Assembly: GCF_033449965.1 (NCBI RefSeq)
Contig: NZ_CP137761.1
Coordinates: forward strand, 1,736,001-1,800,000
Direction of reading: 5' to 3'
DNA from: Bacillus sp. T3
Lineage (GTDB): Bacteria > Bacillota > Bacilli > Bacillales > Cytobacillaceae
DNA: 64,000 nucleotides
Part shown: positions 25,369 through 35,055 of the stretch, piece by piece
How positions within the stretch are numbered: the stretch's first letter is position 1
How the letters are laid out: each line of letters opens with the position of its first letter
Translations under genes and position numbers: made by a program
The notes under the pieces: model-generated
Seen by the model: the letters and a program-made list of their open reading frames with translations, nothing else
What the model was told of the DNA's origin: nothing
Database searches by the model: none

Positions 25369-25905
25369 GTGGGACAAGTAAGATTGTACAGAATATCTCT
25401 GCTATTAATATTAGTTTTTATGGTTGCAGGAATATTATTGTTTATATTGTCCATTATGGCTTTAAGGGCTGCCCCTATTGTGTCAATTTTGATGGTTATT
25501 TTTTCAACCTTTACGATAGGTTCTTCAATTTATCTTTGGCGAAAAAGAAATGAAGGTAAAGGATTTTATTGGGATGAAGAAGGAATTGTAATCGACTTAA
25601 AGGGAAATAAGGTTTGTTGGGATGAAATTGAAGACATTCAATTTTTTAAAAGTAGTAGCAGCAGTTTTTCAAAGGCTACCGTAATTTACCCTCACTATAC
25701 TAATCACGAAAATATAAGAATACGACGCAAGAAGTTACTACCAACTCCTGCCCATTCAATTGATTGGATTTTAATCGAAAAGCCAAAGGAATTTCACAAT
25801 AATTTAATGAAAGTTTGGGAAGAAAAAATAATTAGCAATCATAAAGTCAGATTGCTATTGTTAAGATATATTTATGAATTTTTGGATGGTGTTAATCTTG
25901 CGTAG
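25369..25905 (+). CDS. Membrane protein with PH-like domain (STM3941-like)
   Basis: 178 residues. Two helices (8-30 and 37-56) are followed by a cytoplasmic domain with the pattern FYWDEEGIVIDLKGNKVCWDEIEDIQFF, typical of bacterial PH-like membrane proteins of the STM3941 type. The function is unknown. GTG 25369 follows AAAGGTG. The next small gene overlaps its end by eight bases. Confidence 0.55.
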   Translation: MGQVRLYRISLLLILVFMVAGILLFILSIMALRAAPIVSILMVIFSTFTIGSSIYLWRKRNEGKGFYWDEEGIVIDLKGNKVCWDEIEDIQFFKSSSSSFSKATVIYPHYTNHENIRIRRKKLLPTPAHSIDWILIEKPKEFHNNLMKVWEEKIISNHKVRLLLLRYIYEFLDGVNLA

Positions 25906-26068
25906 GATACCTAATCTTTACCCTTATTTTTTATTTATACTTGGTATTATAGTAATTGGTAGATTATTACATAAGGAATATGCAAATTATTTTGATTTAG
26001 TTTTTATTATCATTTTATTACTTCAAACAATTTATTTATATCAAAGGAAGAAATCAAAAAGACATTAA
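25898..26068 (+). CDS. Small two-helix membrane protein
   Basis: 56 residues from TTG 25898 (RRIPNLYPYFLFILGIIVIG...), which has GGATGGTG upstream and overlaps the end of the previous gene. There are two hydrophobic helices and a basic tail (RKKSKRH). No family recognised. Confidence 0.5.
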   Translation: MRRIPNLYPYFLFILGIIVIGRLLHKEYANYFDLVFIIILLLQTIYLYQRKKSKRH

Positions 26069-26083
26069 CGATCTTCAAGAATC

Positions 26084-26162
26084 GGGCGCGAAAATGCAAT
26101 AAATTAGACTATTTATTTTAGCAGTCCATTTTTCTGGTTATTTATCAACTAAAGAGGCAGTT
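26084..26162 (+). repeat. Family A palindromic repeat, copy A1
   Basis: It starts GGGCGCGAAAATGCAA and contains the AGACT...AGCAGTCCATTTTTC hairpin and the TTATCAACTAAAG end. It is one of nine copies in the window (see findings). Confidence 0.75.
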
Positions 26163-26247
26163 GATTAAGGAAGTACATTTGAAATTAGTTGTTTTTTCAC
26201 TATAATATATAATACATAAAAATTCGTACATCGTAGGAGAGCAGATT

Positions 26248-26853
26248 ATGATTAAAAATATTGTATTTGATTTAGGTAATGTGTTATTGAACTGGAACCC
26301 TGAGGTGTATCTACAACAAAGGAATATAGAAGTTGATAAAATTCCTGAAGTATATAAAGAAATATTTCAAAGTAAAGAATGGGATTTATTGGACAGAGGG
26401 CTTATCACAGAGGATGAAGCAAAAGATATTATAATTAAAAGGAGTCATAACAATGGGCATCTGATAAGGCTTGCATTTGAAAATTGGTATGAGTTGTTTA
26501 CGCCAATTGAAGATACTGTAGATATTCTGAAAAGTGTAAAAAACGCAGGTTATAAAGCTTATTTTTTGTCTGTTTTTCATTTGTTAGCATTTGAAAATGT
26601 AACGAAGAGATATGCCTTTTTTGAACACTTTGATGGTGGAGTTGCCTCTTATGAAGCAAAAATGGTCAAACCTGAAGAAGGTATATATAAACAATTAATA
26701 GAGAAATATTCAATAAAGCCTGAAGAGTCCATTTTCATAGATGACTCCAAGGCTAATATTGAAGCTGCAAAAAAACTTAATTTTAATGCAATTCTTTTCG
26801 ATAGTTCAACGGATTTGAGAGAGGAATTAAAGGAATATAACGTTATTATATAA
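26248..26853 (+). CDS. HAD-family hydrolase (subfamily IA, YihX-like)
   Basis: 201 residues. It begins with motif I FDLGNVLLNW (nucleophile Asp8, with Gly in place of the second Asp, as in YihX-type enzymes), has motif II LSVFH and ends with motif III/IV region KPEEGIYK...FIDDSKANIEAA. Such enzymes dephosphorylate small sugar phosphates or dehalogenate. The substrate is unknown. TAGGAGAG precedes ATG 26248. Confidence 0.85.
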   Translation: MIKNIVFDLGNVLLNWNPEVYLQQRNIEVDKIPEVYKEIFQSKEWDLLDRGLITEDEAKDIIIKRSHNNGHLIRLAFENWYELFTPIEDTVDILKSVKNAGYKAYFLSVFHLLAFENVTKRYAFFEHFDGGVASYEAKMVKPEEGIYKQLIEKYSIKPEESIFIDDSKANIEAAKKLNFNAILFDSSTDLREELKEYNVII

Positions 26854-27015
26854 TAGAAAAAAACAATGTTAATTATAAAGACCTTATAAGATCTTTTTGT
26901 GGGGTATCCCCAGTATATAAAATTGAAAAGGATTGTACTTAAAAAACGGTAGCATTAGTACAATATGAATTTAGTGATTTTATGATTGAAACCAAATATT
27001 GGTTATTCCGTTAAA

Positions 27016-27092
27016 GGGCGCGAAAATGCAACAAATGGACTGTTAATTTTGGCAGTCCATTTTTCTTGTCCTTTAATCAATTAAAGGAACAG
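27016..27092 (+). repeat. Family A palindromic repeat, copy A2
   Basis: A near-consensus copy with GGGCGCGAAAATGCAACAA, the TGGACTGTTAA...GGCAGTCCA stem-loop, and the closing CTTTAATCAATTAAAG palindrome. Confidence 0.8.
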
Positions 27093-27238
27093 AATACTTC
27101 AATAATAAAAAGATAAAACAATTGAATAAATAAACATTTAGTGGTATAAATATACAAACTGATCACAATGGTAATTAGAATAAGGAAGTTGAATTTAGTG
27201 AAAAAACACACAAATATGTATAATTTCGGAGGTACCTT

Positions 27239-27886
27239 ATGCTTGATTTTATTAATATAATAGATTTCACTCATTTTACAGCTTTCATAGTCGCTACATT
27301 GATAATAGCTATTATTCCGGGACCAGATATGGCTTTTATAGTCAGCCGTACTGTTGTAGGAGGCAAAAAGATTGGAATAGCCACAGCATTTGGAATGCAA
27401 GTAGGGGTTATGTTTCATATTCTACTTGCTGCATTTGGACTATCAGCTATTTTGATGACTTCTGCAACTGTTTTTCAAATCGTAAAGTATATTGGTGCCA
27501 CGTATCTAATTTATTTAGGAATACAGACTGTTCGAGATAAAAAAGGAATAAACATTGATATTCGAGAAAATAAAGGTGGAATATGGAAAGCTTTTTGGCA
27601 AGGAGCAATAACTGATATTTTAAACCCGAAAGTAGCTTTATTTTTTCTTACTTTTCTCCCACAATTTATTAATCACGACATGGGCAACACTTTTTTTCAA
27701 TTCATATTTTTAGGAGTAATTTTTGGAATGCTTAGTTTAACAATTGATGTATGTTATTCAATTGTTGCGAGTTCAATTAGGGATGTTTTAACTAAAAATA
27801 AAACTGCAATGAAGTGGCAAAAAAAGGTTAGTGGGTTTACTCTAATCGGTTTAGGAACTTTGCTAGCTGTTGAAAAGAGAGGGTAA
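27239..27886 (+). CDS. LysE-family translocator
   Basis: 215 residues with six predicted helices and the family signature IIPGPDMAFIVSRTVVGGKKIGI near residues 25-47, read in parts. Members export amino acids or their derivatives. The start ATG 27239 follows GGAGG. It stands alone between repeats. Confidence 0.85.
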   Translation: MLDFINIIDFTHFTAFIVATLIIAIIPGPDMAFIVSRTVVGGKKIGIATAFGMQVGVMFHILLAAFGLSAILMTSATVFQIVKYIGATYLIYLGIQTVRDKKGINIDIRENKGGIWKAFWQGAITDILNPKVALFFLTFLPQFINHDMGNTFFQFIFLGVIFGMLSLTIDVCYSIVASSIRDVLTKNKTAMKWQKKVSGFTLIGLGTLLAVEKRG

Positions 27887-27898
27887 TCTTAAACGAAA

Positions 27899-27940
27899 GG
27901 GCGCATTTCTCCATCAAGAATTGTGCTCTTTCTTTATGTT
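27899..27940 (+). repeat. Family B hairpin, terminator-like
   Basis: GGGCGCATTTCT and AGAATTGTGCTC form an imperfect stem followed by TTTC directly after the LysE gene. Confidence 0.5.
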
Positions 27941-28040
27941 AAGGCGCAAATTGTTTAAAATTAGATAAACTTTACAAGGCAGCTGGGGTGAAGATGATAT
28001 AATTTTATAAAACTGATTTGTATTAAGGAGACTTATAATT

Positions 28041-29034
28041 TTGGAAGCAAAATGTATTAAATTATATGAATTCGGTAGCCCTAAAGATGTGTTAAGAATT
28101 GAGTCTAAAAGTATTGAACCACCAAAAGATAATGAAATCCTTGTTCGAATGCTAGCACGCCCTATCAATCCTTCAGACTTAATACCGATCAGAGGTTCAT
28201 ATTCTCATCGGATTTCATTACCTAATATTCCAGGGATATGAAGGAGTTGGAATAGTAGAAGATGTCGGTCCTTTAGTTTCTCAGCAATTTATTGGTAAAC
28301 GTGTTTTACCTTTGCGTGGGGAAGGTACATGGCAAGAGTTTGTTAAGACATCTTCAGGGTTTGCGGTTCCTATACCTAATTCGATTGATGATTTTACTGC
28401 AGCACAGATGTATATTAATCCAATAACGGCATGGGTAGTTTGTACAGAAGTTTTAAAATTAAAGCCAAATGATGTTTTATTAGTTAACGCATGCGGTTCT
28501 TCTATTGGGCATATTTTTGCTCAATTATCGAAAGTTTTGGGTTTTCGATTGATTGCAGTTACTAGAAACAATAAGTATACAAAGGAATTACTTCATTTTG
28601 GTGCTTCTTATGTGATTGATACATCTAAAAATAACTTAGATGAAATGGTTTTGCAATTAACTAATGGAAGGGGTGCTGATGCAGCTATTGACTCTGTTGG
28701 GGGTTTGGCTGGAAATGAATTAGCTTATTGTGTACATCCTAACGGTAATTTTCTAACCATCGGTCTTTTATCAGGGATACAAGTAAATTGGGCAGAAATT
28801 ATAAATAAAGTGAAAGTGAATGCGAATATGTTCCATTTGCGAAATTGGAATAATGCTGTCTCAGCAGATAAATGGCAAGAAACCTTTAATCACTTAATAA
28901 ATTTAATAAGTAATAAAAAATTGCATTTGATGACGGTAGATTCTGAGTTTGATTTATTGAATGTAAAAAGTGCTATCGAAGTCGTTGAATCATCTAAAAT
29001 AACTAAAGGGAAAGTGTTTTTAACTAGCTATTGA
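28041..29034 (+). pseudogene. Zinc-independent quinone oxidoreductase/ADH-like gene, frameshifted
   Basis: A medium-chain dehydrogenase of the NADPH:quinone or enoyl reductase type. The N-terminal domain (RPINPSDLIPIRGSY) is in one frame to about 28237. The rest, from YEGVGIVEDVG to LTSY at 29034, is in another. Removing the A after CCAGGG restores PGYEGVG and 330 residues, the family norm. The coenzyme loop ACGSSIGHIFAQLSK is intact. TTG 28041 has AAGGAG upstream. It is a recent pseudogene or a sequence error. Confidence 0.8.
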
Positions 29035-29065
29035 GTAAGTGACATCAACTAAATAGAAGACTTTT

Positions 29066-29349
29066 TTGTTATTCAATATTACAGATCAAGCACGTGATGT
29101 TTTGAAGCAATTATTCCAGGAACATGAAGCGAAAAACATTCGTGTATATTTCGCAGGCTATGGCTGAGGCGGTCCTAATGTGGGGCTGGCTCTGGATGAG
29201 CCGGAAAATATGATAAATTAGTAACTATTAATGAAATTCGAGTTGCAATTGATCCTGACATTGAATCGTTTACTGCTGGTCTTACCGTTGAATACACTCA
29301 AAAGGCTAATGGGCTTGTATTATTGGGTAATGAGAGCAGCTGTTGTTAA
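29066..29349 (+). CDS. HesB-like (seleno)protein with in-frame TGA and one frameshift
   Basis: The frame reads ITDQARDVLKQLFQEHEAKN, then FAGYG, a TGA (29165-29167), then GGPNVGLALDEPENM. After one missing G (about 29212) it continues DKLVTINEIRVAIDP to LLGNESSCC. This is the HesB/IscA-like family in which the TGA position is Cys or selenocysteine. A hairpin 18 bases after TGA (29186-29204, seven pairs, loop TGGAT) has the placement of a bacterial SECIS. The natural product would be about 94 residues. TTG 29066 is the only upstream start and is uncertain. If no Sec machinery exists in this genome, it is a pseudogene. Confidence 0.6.
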
Positions 29350-29475
29350 AATAAAAACATTATTAGAGGTAGTTAGCGAAAGACTAACTACCTTATTTAA
29401 AAGAGAGAAATCAATTCTCTTCTAAGGATTTTTTTTTTTAGATTAACCTTTTACGACCAATTCAATATGAGCGTA

Positions 29476-31808
29476 TCATTGCATTTTCCCAAACAACAAA
29501 TCGAGAATTTTTTCATCAGCCTTTCGATTTTGTCCTTTGTAGGGATAACAATGAATATGGATAGCAGGATTAAAGTTAATTTCGATGATACTATAATTCG
29601 AGTCAGTCGCTTCTTTTTCAATGTCATCGATCATCATATCCACTCCACAGAACGTAGCGTCGGCAGCTTTAGCAGATTGAATGGCAATCTTTTTATAACT
29701 TTCCAGAATTTCATCCGTAAAATCAATGCTGTCTCCGCCAGTACTGATATTTGAGTTTTCCCGTAAGTATACGATTTCACCTGTACTCGGAATATCGGTG
29801 ATATGCTTCGATTGATTTTTCAAAAACATCTTTTCCACTTCACCCAATTGAATTCGTTCAAGAGGGGTTTTATAACCTTTTCCTCGTAATGGGTCCTTGT
29901 TTTTTTCTTGGACGAGCTGTTCAATTGTGTGAATGCTATCCCCTACAACATTTGCGGGTACCCGATGTAAAATCCCGACGACCTCATCGCCCATTACTAA
30001 AAAACGATATTCCATTCCTGTCATAAATTCTTCAAGTAGAACAGTCTGGTCGTGTTCAAATGCCATCTCAAAAGCTTTTTGGTAATCCTCAAGGGAAAAG
30101 TCCCGGCGAAAATGGTAATGCCAAGTCCAAAATTTGTCGACTTCGGCTTAATGACGATGGGATTATTCCGATAAGTCCCATAATCGGCCAGAGCAGAGTC
30201 CAGATCACGATAAACCCTTCCATCTGGCACACGAATGCCGTGTCGCTTAAGGACTTTCTTCGTGACAACCTTATTTTCCATCATTAAAACCGTGCTGTAT
30301 GAATCAAGGGACGTTTTCGTTGCTTGCTTGACGTACTCTCTATGATTGCCTTTTTGTAGCAGAATAAAATTCTCCTCACGGTCTAAAAATTCAAACGAAA
30401 TACCTCGTTTAACCGCAGCTTTCAGCAATAGTTGTGTGGATAGCTCCAAGTCTTCGTAGCCAATAAATTGGTAACCACTTGCCTTACTTTCCTCGGCATA
30501 CTGCTTTGCTTTGTCCATATGGTAAGAAAGATAAGAGGACTTTTGAATCTCAGACTTAACCACAGCAGCAAAACTGAGCTTCGGATTTAATTGCTTTTGT
30601 TTCTCTTGATTAAGTAATCGTATGAATGTATCGTCACTAGGCTTTAACACCTGTAACATGTGCTCCATCTCTTTAAAAAAAACTAAGGCTTTTTCCTCTA
30701 AAGTTATATAACTGTCTTCACCAAATAACCTACCCTGTAAACCATTCAGGATTAGACTATCATGATTAAGGGCAGCTACTTTTTGTTCTTCTTCTCCGAA
30801 TGGCCCGTCTTCGATAAGCATCATAAATAGGAGAAATAAATGAACAAATTTCAGCGATTCTTTGCTAACCCCAATTTTATAAAGGGGGTTTAAATCAATC
30901 ATACGCAGTTCCAAATAGGCGATTCCATTCTGCAACAAAGCTTGAACCAGGTCTTTCCCTTTTTCAGGTTTTATTCTTACAGGACTATAATACTCCCTCA
31001 CACTCAATAATTCCTTGGATTTAACCAACGATTGTAAGTCTCGAACATACTCTTCAACCGAATCATAAGAAATATAAAATGTTTTTTCATTACGGTAGCC
31101 GCATACACTATTACGCAAGGAACCCATGTTCGGAAAAAAATAGCTTTCTTCATCCAAGTGTTCGCTCAATTGAACACATTTTTCGATATAGGTTTTATCA
31201 AAGACAGGACTAGCTCCGGTCAAATAAATAAGCAACCAACGATATTTCAATACGTTTCGAGCTACTCTCAAATAGGTGTTGTTTTTAAAATCCTTAAAGC
31301 TTTTATTGACATGTAAAGCATGATATATCCTTTTTAAAAACTCCTCATTGAACGAAAAATTATAATGGATTCCGCTTATTAATTGTCTTTTCCGGCCGTA
31401 TTTTTCGGCCAATTGGAGCCGATAATGATCTTCTTCTGGATCATTCATCAAAGCAATTGGGATTTCCTCATCATTAGGCAATGCAGGTGGATTGCTGCTG
31501 GGCCATAGATATTCATCATTTAACTCAAGTGTCACAATATCATGGATCGTTTCTAAAAATTGATATGTCTCATCAATCGTTTCGAATGAAGGCGTAATCA
31601 TTTCGATTTGGCTTTCCGAAAAATCCGTCTTAATATACGGATTTTCCATTTTTACTCCAAAAGATTTTGGGTGGGGTGTCAATGCTAGTTTTCCATTCTT
31701 ATCGACTCGGTTATTTTCTTTTTCCAAACCAAAATTGCCACGCCAAATATCTTTATATAAATAATTGTCCATCACGAGTTGTAATAATTCATGATTCAAC
31801 ATACCCAT
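29476..31808 (-). pseudogene. gshF: Bifunctional glutathione synthase GshAB, single-base frameshift
   Basis: GshF makes glutathione in two steps: a glutamate-cysteine ligase domain (about residues 1-430, GLEKENNRV at 28-36) and a C-terminal ATP-grasp (about 490-777, with KPKSTNFGLGITIF). The frame shifts within the ATP-grasp domain at about 30108, where one G on the plus strand is missing. Restoring it gives RRDFSLEDYQKAFEMAFEHD and about 777 residues. Glutathione synthesis is unusual in Bacillaceae, which mostly use bacillithiol. It overlaps the MATE stop (TAATG) and is third in an ArsR-led operon. Confidence 0.85.
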
Positions 31809-33190
31809 TACAATGTACCTTCTTTCAGTTCATCCTGTAACCTTGATCCCTTTATCATTTGATTCATTTTTCCAAGTGTCCGCTTAAACCAAAAAACAAG
31901 AATGATTCCTTTTAGGACACTGCTTAATGCAATGGACATCCAAACACCATTCAGTCCAAAAGGAACCGACAGCATGATCGCCATTGGAATTCTCAATGTT
32001 GTTAAAATAATGCTGAAAATAGGTGGAATATAGGTTTTTCCAATTCCGTTGAATGCACCGACTGTCATAAGCTCCAAACACATAAACAATTGGGAATATC
32101 CAATAATTCTCATATAGTCACTGCCTAGAAAAAGGCTGGATTCATCCGACAAGAATAATGAAAAAATTGGCCGTGGAAGTAAAATGAATAAAAACGAAAT
32201 CAAAACTCCAAAAATCGATGTGATGAATAGGGCATTGTTATACCCCTTTTTAATTCGGTCCTGTTTGTGCGCTCCGTAATTTTGGCCAATGAATGCTGCA
32301 ATGGCACCTTGAAGACCACCAATTGTCATATAAGAAATCGACTCAATCTGTATTCCGACTCTTTGGACAGCAATAGCATTTGGTCCCCACTGGACAATAA
32401 TTTTAGCAATAATAATGGAAATTACGGTAAAGGTAACCCGCTGTAGCGTGATCGGTATTCCCATCCGAAGAACTTCCTTCATTTTTCCTACATTGAACAT
32501 AAACGGTTTGGAGAACAAAGTTAGGTTTTTCGTGTGCGCGATAAACAAACAAGTTACAACTACATTGGCCGATAAAGTAGCAAGTGCCGCCCCTGATACA
32601 CCTAATCCTTTAAAATTCCCCAATCCAAAAATGAATAAAGGGTCAAGAATCAAGTTTACAAGGAACCCAACCGTTTGTACGAGAAAAGGTTTTCCGCTGT
32701 TCCCCATTGAAGTTAGAACGGTACTGAGTAAGATGTTAAAAAAAGAAAAGATCGTTCCAATAATCGATATGGTGAGAAACTGTGAGGCCATTTTTTCTAT
32801 TTCGTCTCTGCCTAAATCAAAAAAACCTATTAAATCATTTCTTGTTAGGAAAATAAACAACATATATATGAAACCTAGTAACAAAGACATTAATAATCCA
32901 TTATGGATATAAACTTTGGCTTGATCTTCTCTTCCAGCGCCTATGCTATGTGCAACCTTGACGCCTGTACCGATGGAAACCATCGTAAATAACGCAACTG
33001 CCAAGTTCACGAAAAAGATTGCTGTCCCAATAGCCGCGACTGAACTGCTTCCCAATTTCCCAACCCAGATCATATCAACAAGCCCGTAGGTTGTAGATAT
33101 GAAATTCGTTGCAATAATCGGCAAAGTTAATTTCATCAAAGTAGATGCAATAGGTCCTTCTCTCAAATCATACTTTCCCTTCACTATCAT
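31808..33190 (-). CDS. MATE-family exporter 2
   Basis: 460 residues in the NorM/DinF superfamily, twelve helices, with FISTTYGLVDMIWVGKLGSS in the first pair and VLTSMGNSGKPF and AFNGIGKTYIPP at equivalent positions in each half. It lies between arsR and gshF, overlaps gshF by one base, and carries its own ArsR-type operator upstream. Export of a glutathione- or thiol-linked toxicant is a reasonable inference. AGGAGG precedes ATG 33190. Confidence 0.85.
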   Translation of the reverse strand: MIVKGKYDLREGPIASTLMKLTLPIIATNFISTTYGLVDMIWVGKLGSSSVAAIGTAIFFVNLAVALFTMVSIGTGVKVAHSIGAGREDQAKVYIHNGLLMSLLLGFIYMLFIFLTRNDLIGFFDLGRDEIEKMASQFLTISIIGTIFSFFNILLSTVLTSMGNSGKPFLVQTVGFLVNLILDPLFIFGLGNFKGLGVSGAALATLSANVVVTCLFIAHTKNLTLFSKPFMFNVGKMKEVLRMGIPITLQRVTFTVISIIIAKIIVQWGPNAIAVQRVGIQIESISYMTIGGLQGAIAAFIGQNYGAHKQDRIKKGYNNALFITSIFGVLISFLFILLPRPIFSLFLSDESSLFLGSDYMRIIGYSQLFMCLELMTVGAFNGIGKTYIPPIFSIILTTLRIPMAIMLSVPFGLNGVWMSIALSSVLKGIILVFWFKRTLGKMNQMIKGSRLQDELKEGTL

Positions 33191-33205
33191 ATACCTCCTA
33201 TGTTA

Positions 33206-33221
33206 ATCAAAAAAATTTGAT
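33206..33221. promoter_or_regulatory. ArsR-type operator before the MATE gene
   Basis: ATCAAA-AAAA-TTTGAT is a perfect six-base dyad with a four-base spacer. It is identical in design to the sites at 33599 and 33656 and lies between arsR and the exporter. Confidence 0.65.
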
Positions 33222-33237
33222 TTAATATCTAAAAAAA

Positions 33238-33576
33238 TTAACAACAAGTCGACTTGAAAACGCAACAAAGTTCATGTGATAGTAAATGATTTAACTCATC
33301 CTGATTCAACTCGTAGTAACTCCAAGTTCCCTTTGTTTCCTTTTTTATAAGGTTTGCGTCTAATAAAATCTTCAAATGATAAGATAATTTAGATTGTGCC
33401 ATATCGACCAAGGGAGCTAAGTCACAAACACACATAGTCCCATTTTTCGTAAGAAGATTCATAATCTGTAGTCTTTTTTTGTCAGCGAGGGCTTTAAACT
33501 TTTGTTCATATTGTTCAAACAATCGATCCATTGAATCGTCTTGAAAATCAATGTTTAAGTCCATTTCTTTTTTCAT
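33238..33576 (-). CDS. ArsR/SmtB-family metal(loid) sensor
   Basis: 112 residues, winged helix, with the metal site motif CVCDL (C49, C51) of arsenic- or lead/cadmium-sensing ArsR proteins. A cysteine-rich tail follows (C104, C105, C111, C112). ATG 33576 is chosen because AGAGGG lies seven bases upstream; TTG 33603 and ATG 33600 are in frame but lack a site. Three matching operators surround it. It leads an operon with MATE and gshF. Confidence 0.88.
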   Translation of the reverse strand: MKKEMDLNIDFQDDSMDRLFEQYEQKFKALADKKRLQIMNLLTKNGTMCVCDLAPLVDMAQSKLSYHLKILLDANLIKKETKGTWSYYELNQDELNHLLSHELCCVFKSTCC

Positions 33577-33598
33577 ATTATTTACCCTCTTTTCCTTC

Positions 33599-33614
33599 AT
33601 CAAATAATCTTGAT
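33599..33614. promoter_or_regulatory. ArsR-type operator, proximal
   Basis: ATCAAA-TAAT-CTTGAT, one mismatch from the perfect dyad, lies 23 bases before the arsR start. Confidence 0.55.
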
Positions 33615-33655
33615 ATATTTATATTAAATACAATATTTTCTCGTGTCAATTATTC

Positions 33656-33671
33656 ATCAAAATAATTTGAT
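33656..33671. promoter_or_regulatory. ArsR-type operator, distal
   Basis: ATCAAA-ATAA-TTTGAT, a perfect dyad about 80 bases before the arsR start. Confidence 0.65.
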
Positions 33672-33709
33672 TTATTTTACTCATGACATCTTGGAACGTT
33701 CTTCCGAAC

Positions 33710-33790
33710 GGGCGCGAATATGCAACAACTTGGACTTTTTGAATTTGAAGTTTATTTTTCATGCCTTTAAACAATTAATAGCTAGATTAT
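33710..33790 (+). repeat. Family A palindromic repeat, copy A3 (diverged)
   Basis: GGGCGCGAATATGCAACAACTTGGACT is present at the start, but the usual AGTCCA return arm is altered. The CCTTTAAACAATTAA end is partly kept. Confidence 0.65.
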
Positions 33791-33859
33791 TGGAAGTAAA
33801 AAAGTGACAAACTAACAGGTATATCAATTCCTAAAAAGGAGTAAGGAAACCGTACGATT

Positions 33860-34093
33860 ATGAAAGTAGTGGCTATAGGGATTATATTGGTGGTTTGTGG
33901 AAGTATCATTTTAGGGTGGTTTATTAAAGAAGCTTATAAAAATTATAAAAATGAAAGTAAAAAAACCAAAATTTTCTATTTCCTATGGGTGATTTTAGGT
34001 CTCGTATTAGATTTTAGTAATGGATTAATTATTATTGTTGGTCTTATTTTATTAGGTATTCTCTTAATAATCTATTCCCCACTCTTCAACTAA
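33860..34093 (+). CDS. Small two- or three-helix membrane protein
   Basis: 77 residues: helices at about 3-22, 40-58 and 60-74, with a basic loop KNYKNESKKTK. No family recognised. AAAAGGAG lies about 22 bases before the ATG, which is distant, so the start is less certain. Confidence 0.55.
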   Translation: MKVVAIGIILVVCGSIILGWFIKEAYKNYKNESKKTKIFYFLWVILGLVLDFSNGLIIIVGLILLGILLIIYSPLFN

Positions 34094-34157
34094 CTGGTGT
34101 GATGCTTTAAGAAGGCATCGCCTTTCCTTGTTCAGCTTAACCCGTAAATAGAATTAA

Positions 34158-34192
34158 AGGGCGCTTCGTAAAGAACTGCGATCTCTTTTTTA
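34158..34192 (+). repeat. Family B-like hairpin
   Basis: AGGGCGCTTCGTAAAG and the GCGATCTC side form an imperfect stem followed by TTTTTT, probably acting as a terminator for the small gene upstream. Confidence 0.45.
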
Positions 34193-34253
34193 TAGGGAAA
34201 ACTAGAAATGTAATTACACTAAGGATTCGGAAAAACAAAGCCAGGTGATAAAT

Positions 34254-34721
34254 ATGAGACGAGGAATTAGTTTTGAAATTCCAAATGAATACGGAAGTTT
34301 CCTTGGGGAAGTATTAAAGCCCATTAACATAACTGAATATATTTGGCGTATTGAGGGCGAGGAATCATATTCAGTGGAGGTTGATAAGTTAGGAGAACTC
34401 CTTTTCCTACAAGAGAAAAACGAAATAGATGGCTTATTCCTTAAAGGTTTTTTAGAAGATAAAACGTATAATCTTATTTTTGCTGATTTAAAAGCATACC
34501 CAAAAGGAAAGAATCCAGCAAATATTGAGACGTATGAGGAGTTTTTAAATAGCGGATGTGAGCTGGTGCTTTTAGTCGTTGATTCTGTTTATTTCACAAT
34601 TTATTGTAAGGACAGAGAAAAACTTGAAAACTTATATAATAATGCCAAGTTAAGAGGTTTTGATGATCTCCAATACATTACCGACGAAAATGACACAAGA
34701 ACAAGGCTATCAGTATGGTAA
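34254..34721 (+). CDS. DUF2691 family protein
   Basis: 155 residues beginning MRRGISFEIPNEYGSFLGEV, the hallmark of DUF2691, a cytoplasmic family nearly confined to Bacillus relatives. Length is normal and function unknown. ATG 34254 is chosen (AGGTG eight bases upstream) over the GTG at 34245. Confidence 0.8.
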   Translation: MRRGISFEIPNEYGSFLGEVLKPINITEYIWRIEGEESYSVEVDKLGELLFLQEKNEIDGLFLKGFLEDKTYNLIFADLKAYPKGKNPANIETYEEFLNSGCELVLLVVDSVYFTIYCKDREKLENLYNNAKLRGFDDLQYITDENDTRTRLSVW

Positions 34722-35055
34722 TGGCTGCTTTATAAACACTGTGTTCCAATTCAACAATAGAGCGCGATATCACAAGATTTTCGCTCCCATTTTATGCTTG
34801 GGTACTTTAGTAGAAGGCGTTCATTTAATTGAACAACCCTTTAAAGAAAATTGTATATTTTTTGATAAGGAATAGATGAGTTTGTGATAAAGTTTACTTA
34901 ACTAACGTAATTAGTTTAATGTAACAAGGATTGTAGAACTTCATTTTTAAAAATTTTTATCAGTACTGGATTTATGTATACTAAGGAAATTAATAAAAAG
35001 ACAGAGTAATAGGATTACACACACATTATTTTAAGCAAATTTGGAGGAATTACAT
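34722..35055. other. Non-coding gap
   Basis: It holds a degenerate family B stretch (AACAATAGAGCGCGATATCAC..., about 34753) and no recognisable gene. Confidence 0.45.

Noticed and set aside
29219..29425. Alternative frame through the end of the HesB-like gene
   Set aside because: The frame giving VTINEIRVAIDP to SSCC matches the family; the other frame does not.
32415..32912. 165-codon frame on the plus strand within MATE 2
   Set aside because: Shadow of the minus-strand exporter; no ribosome site, and composition is that of antisense codons.
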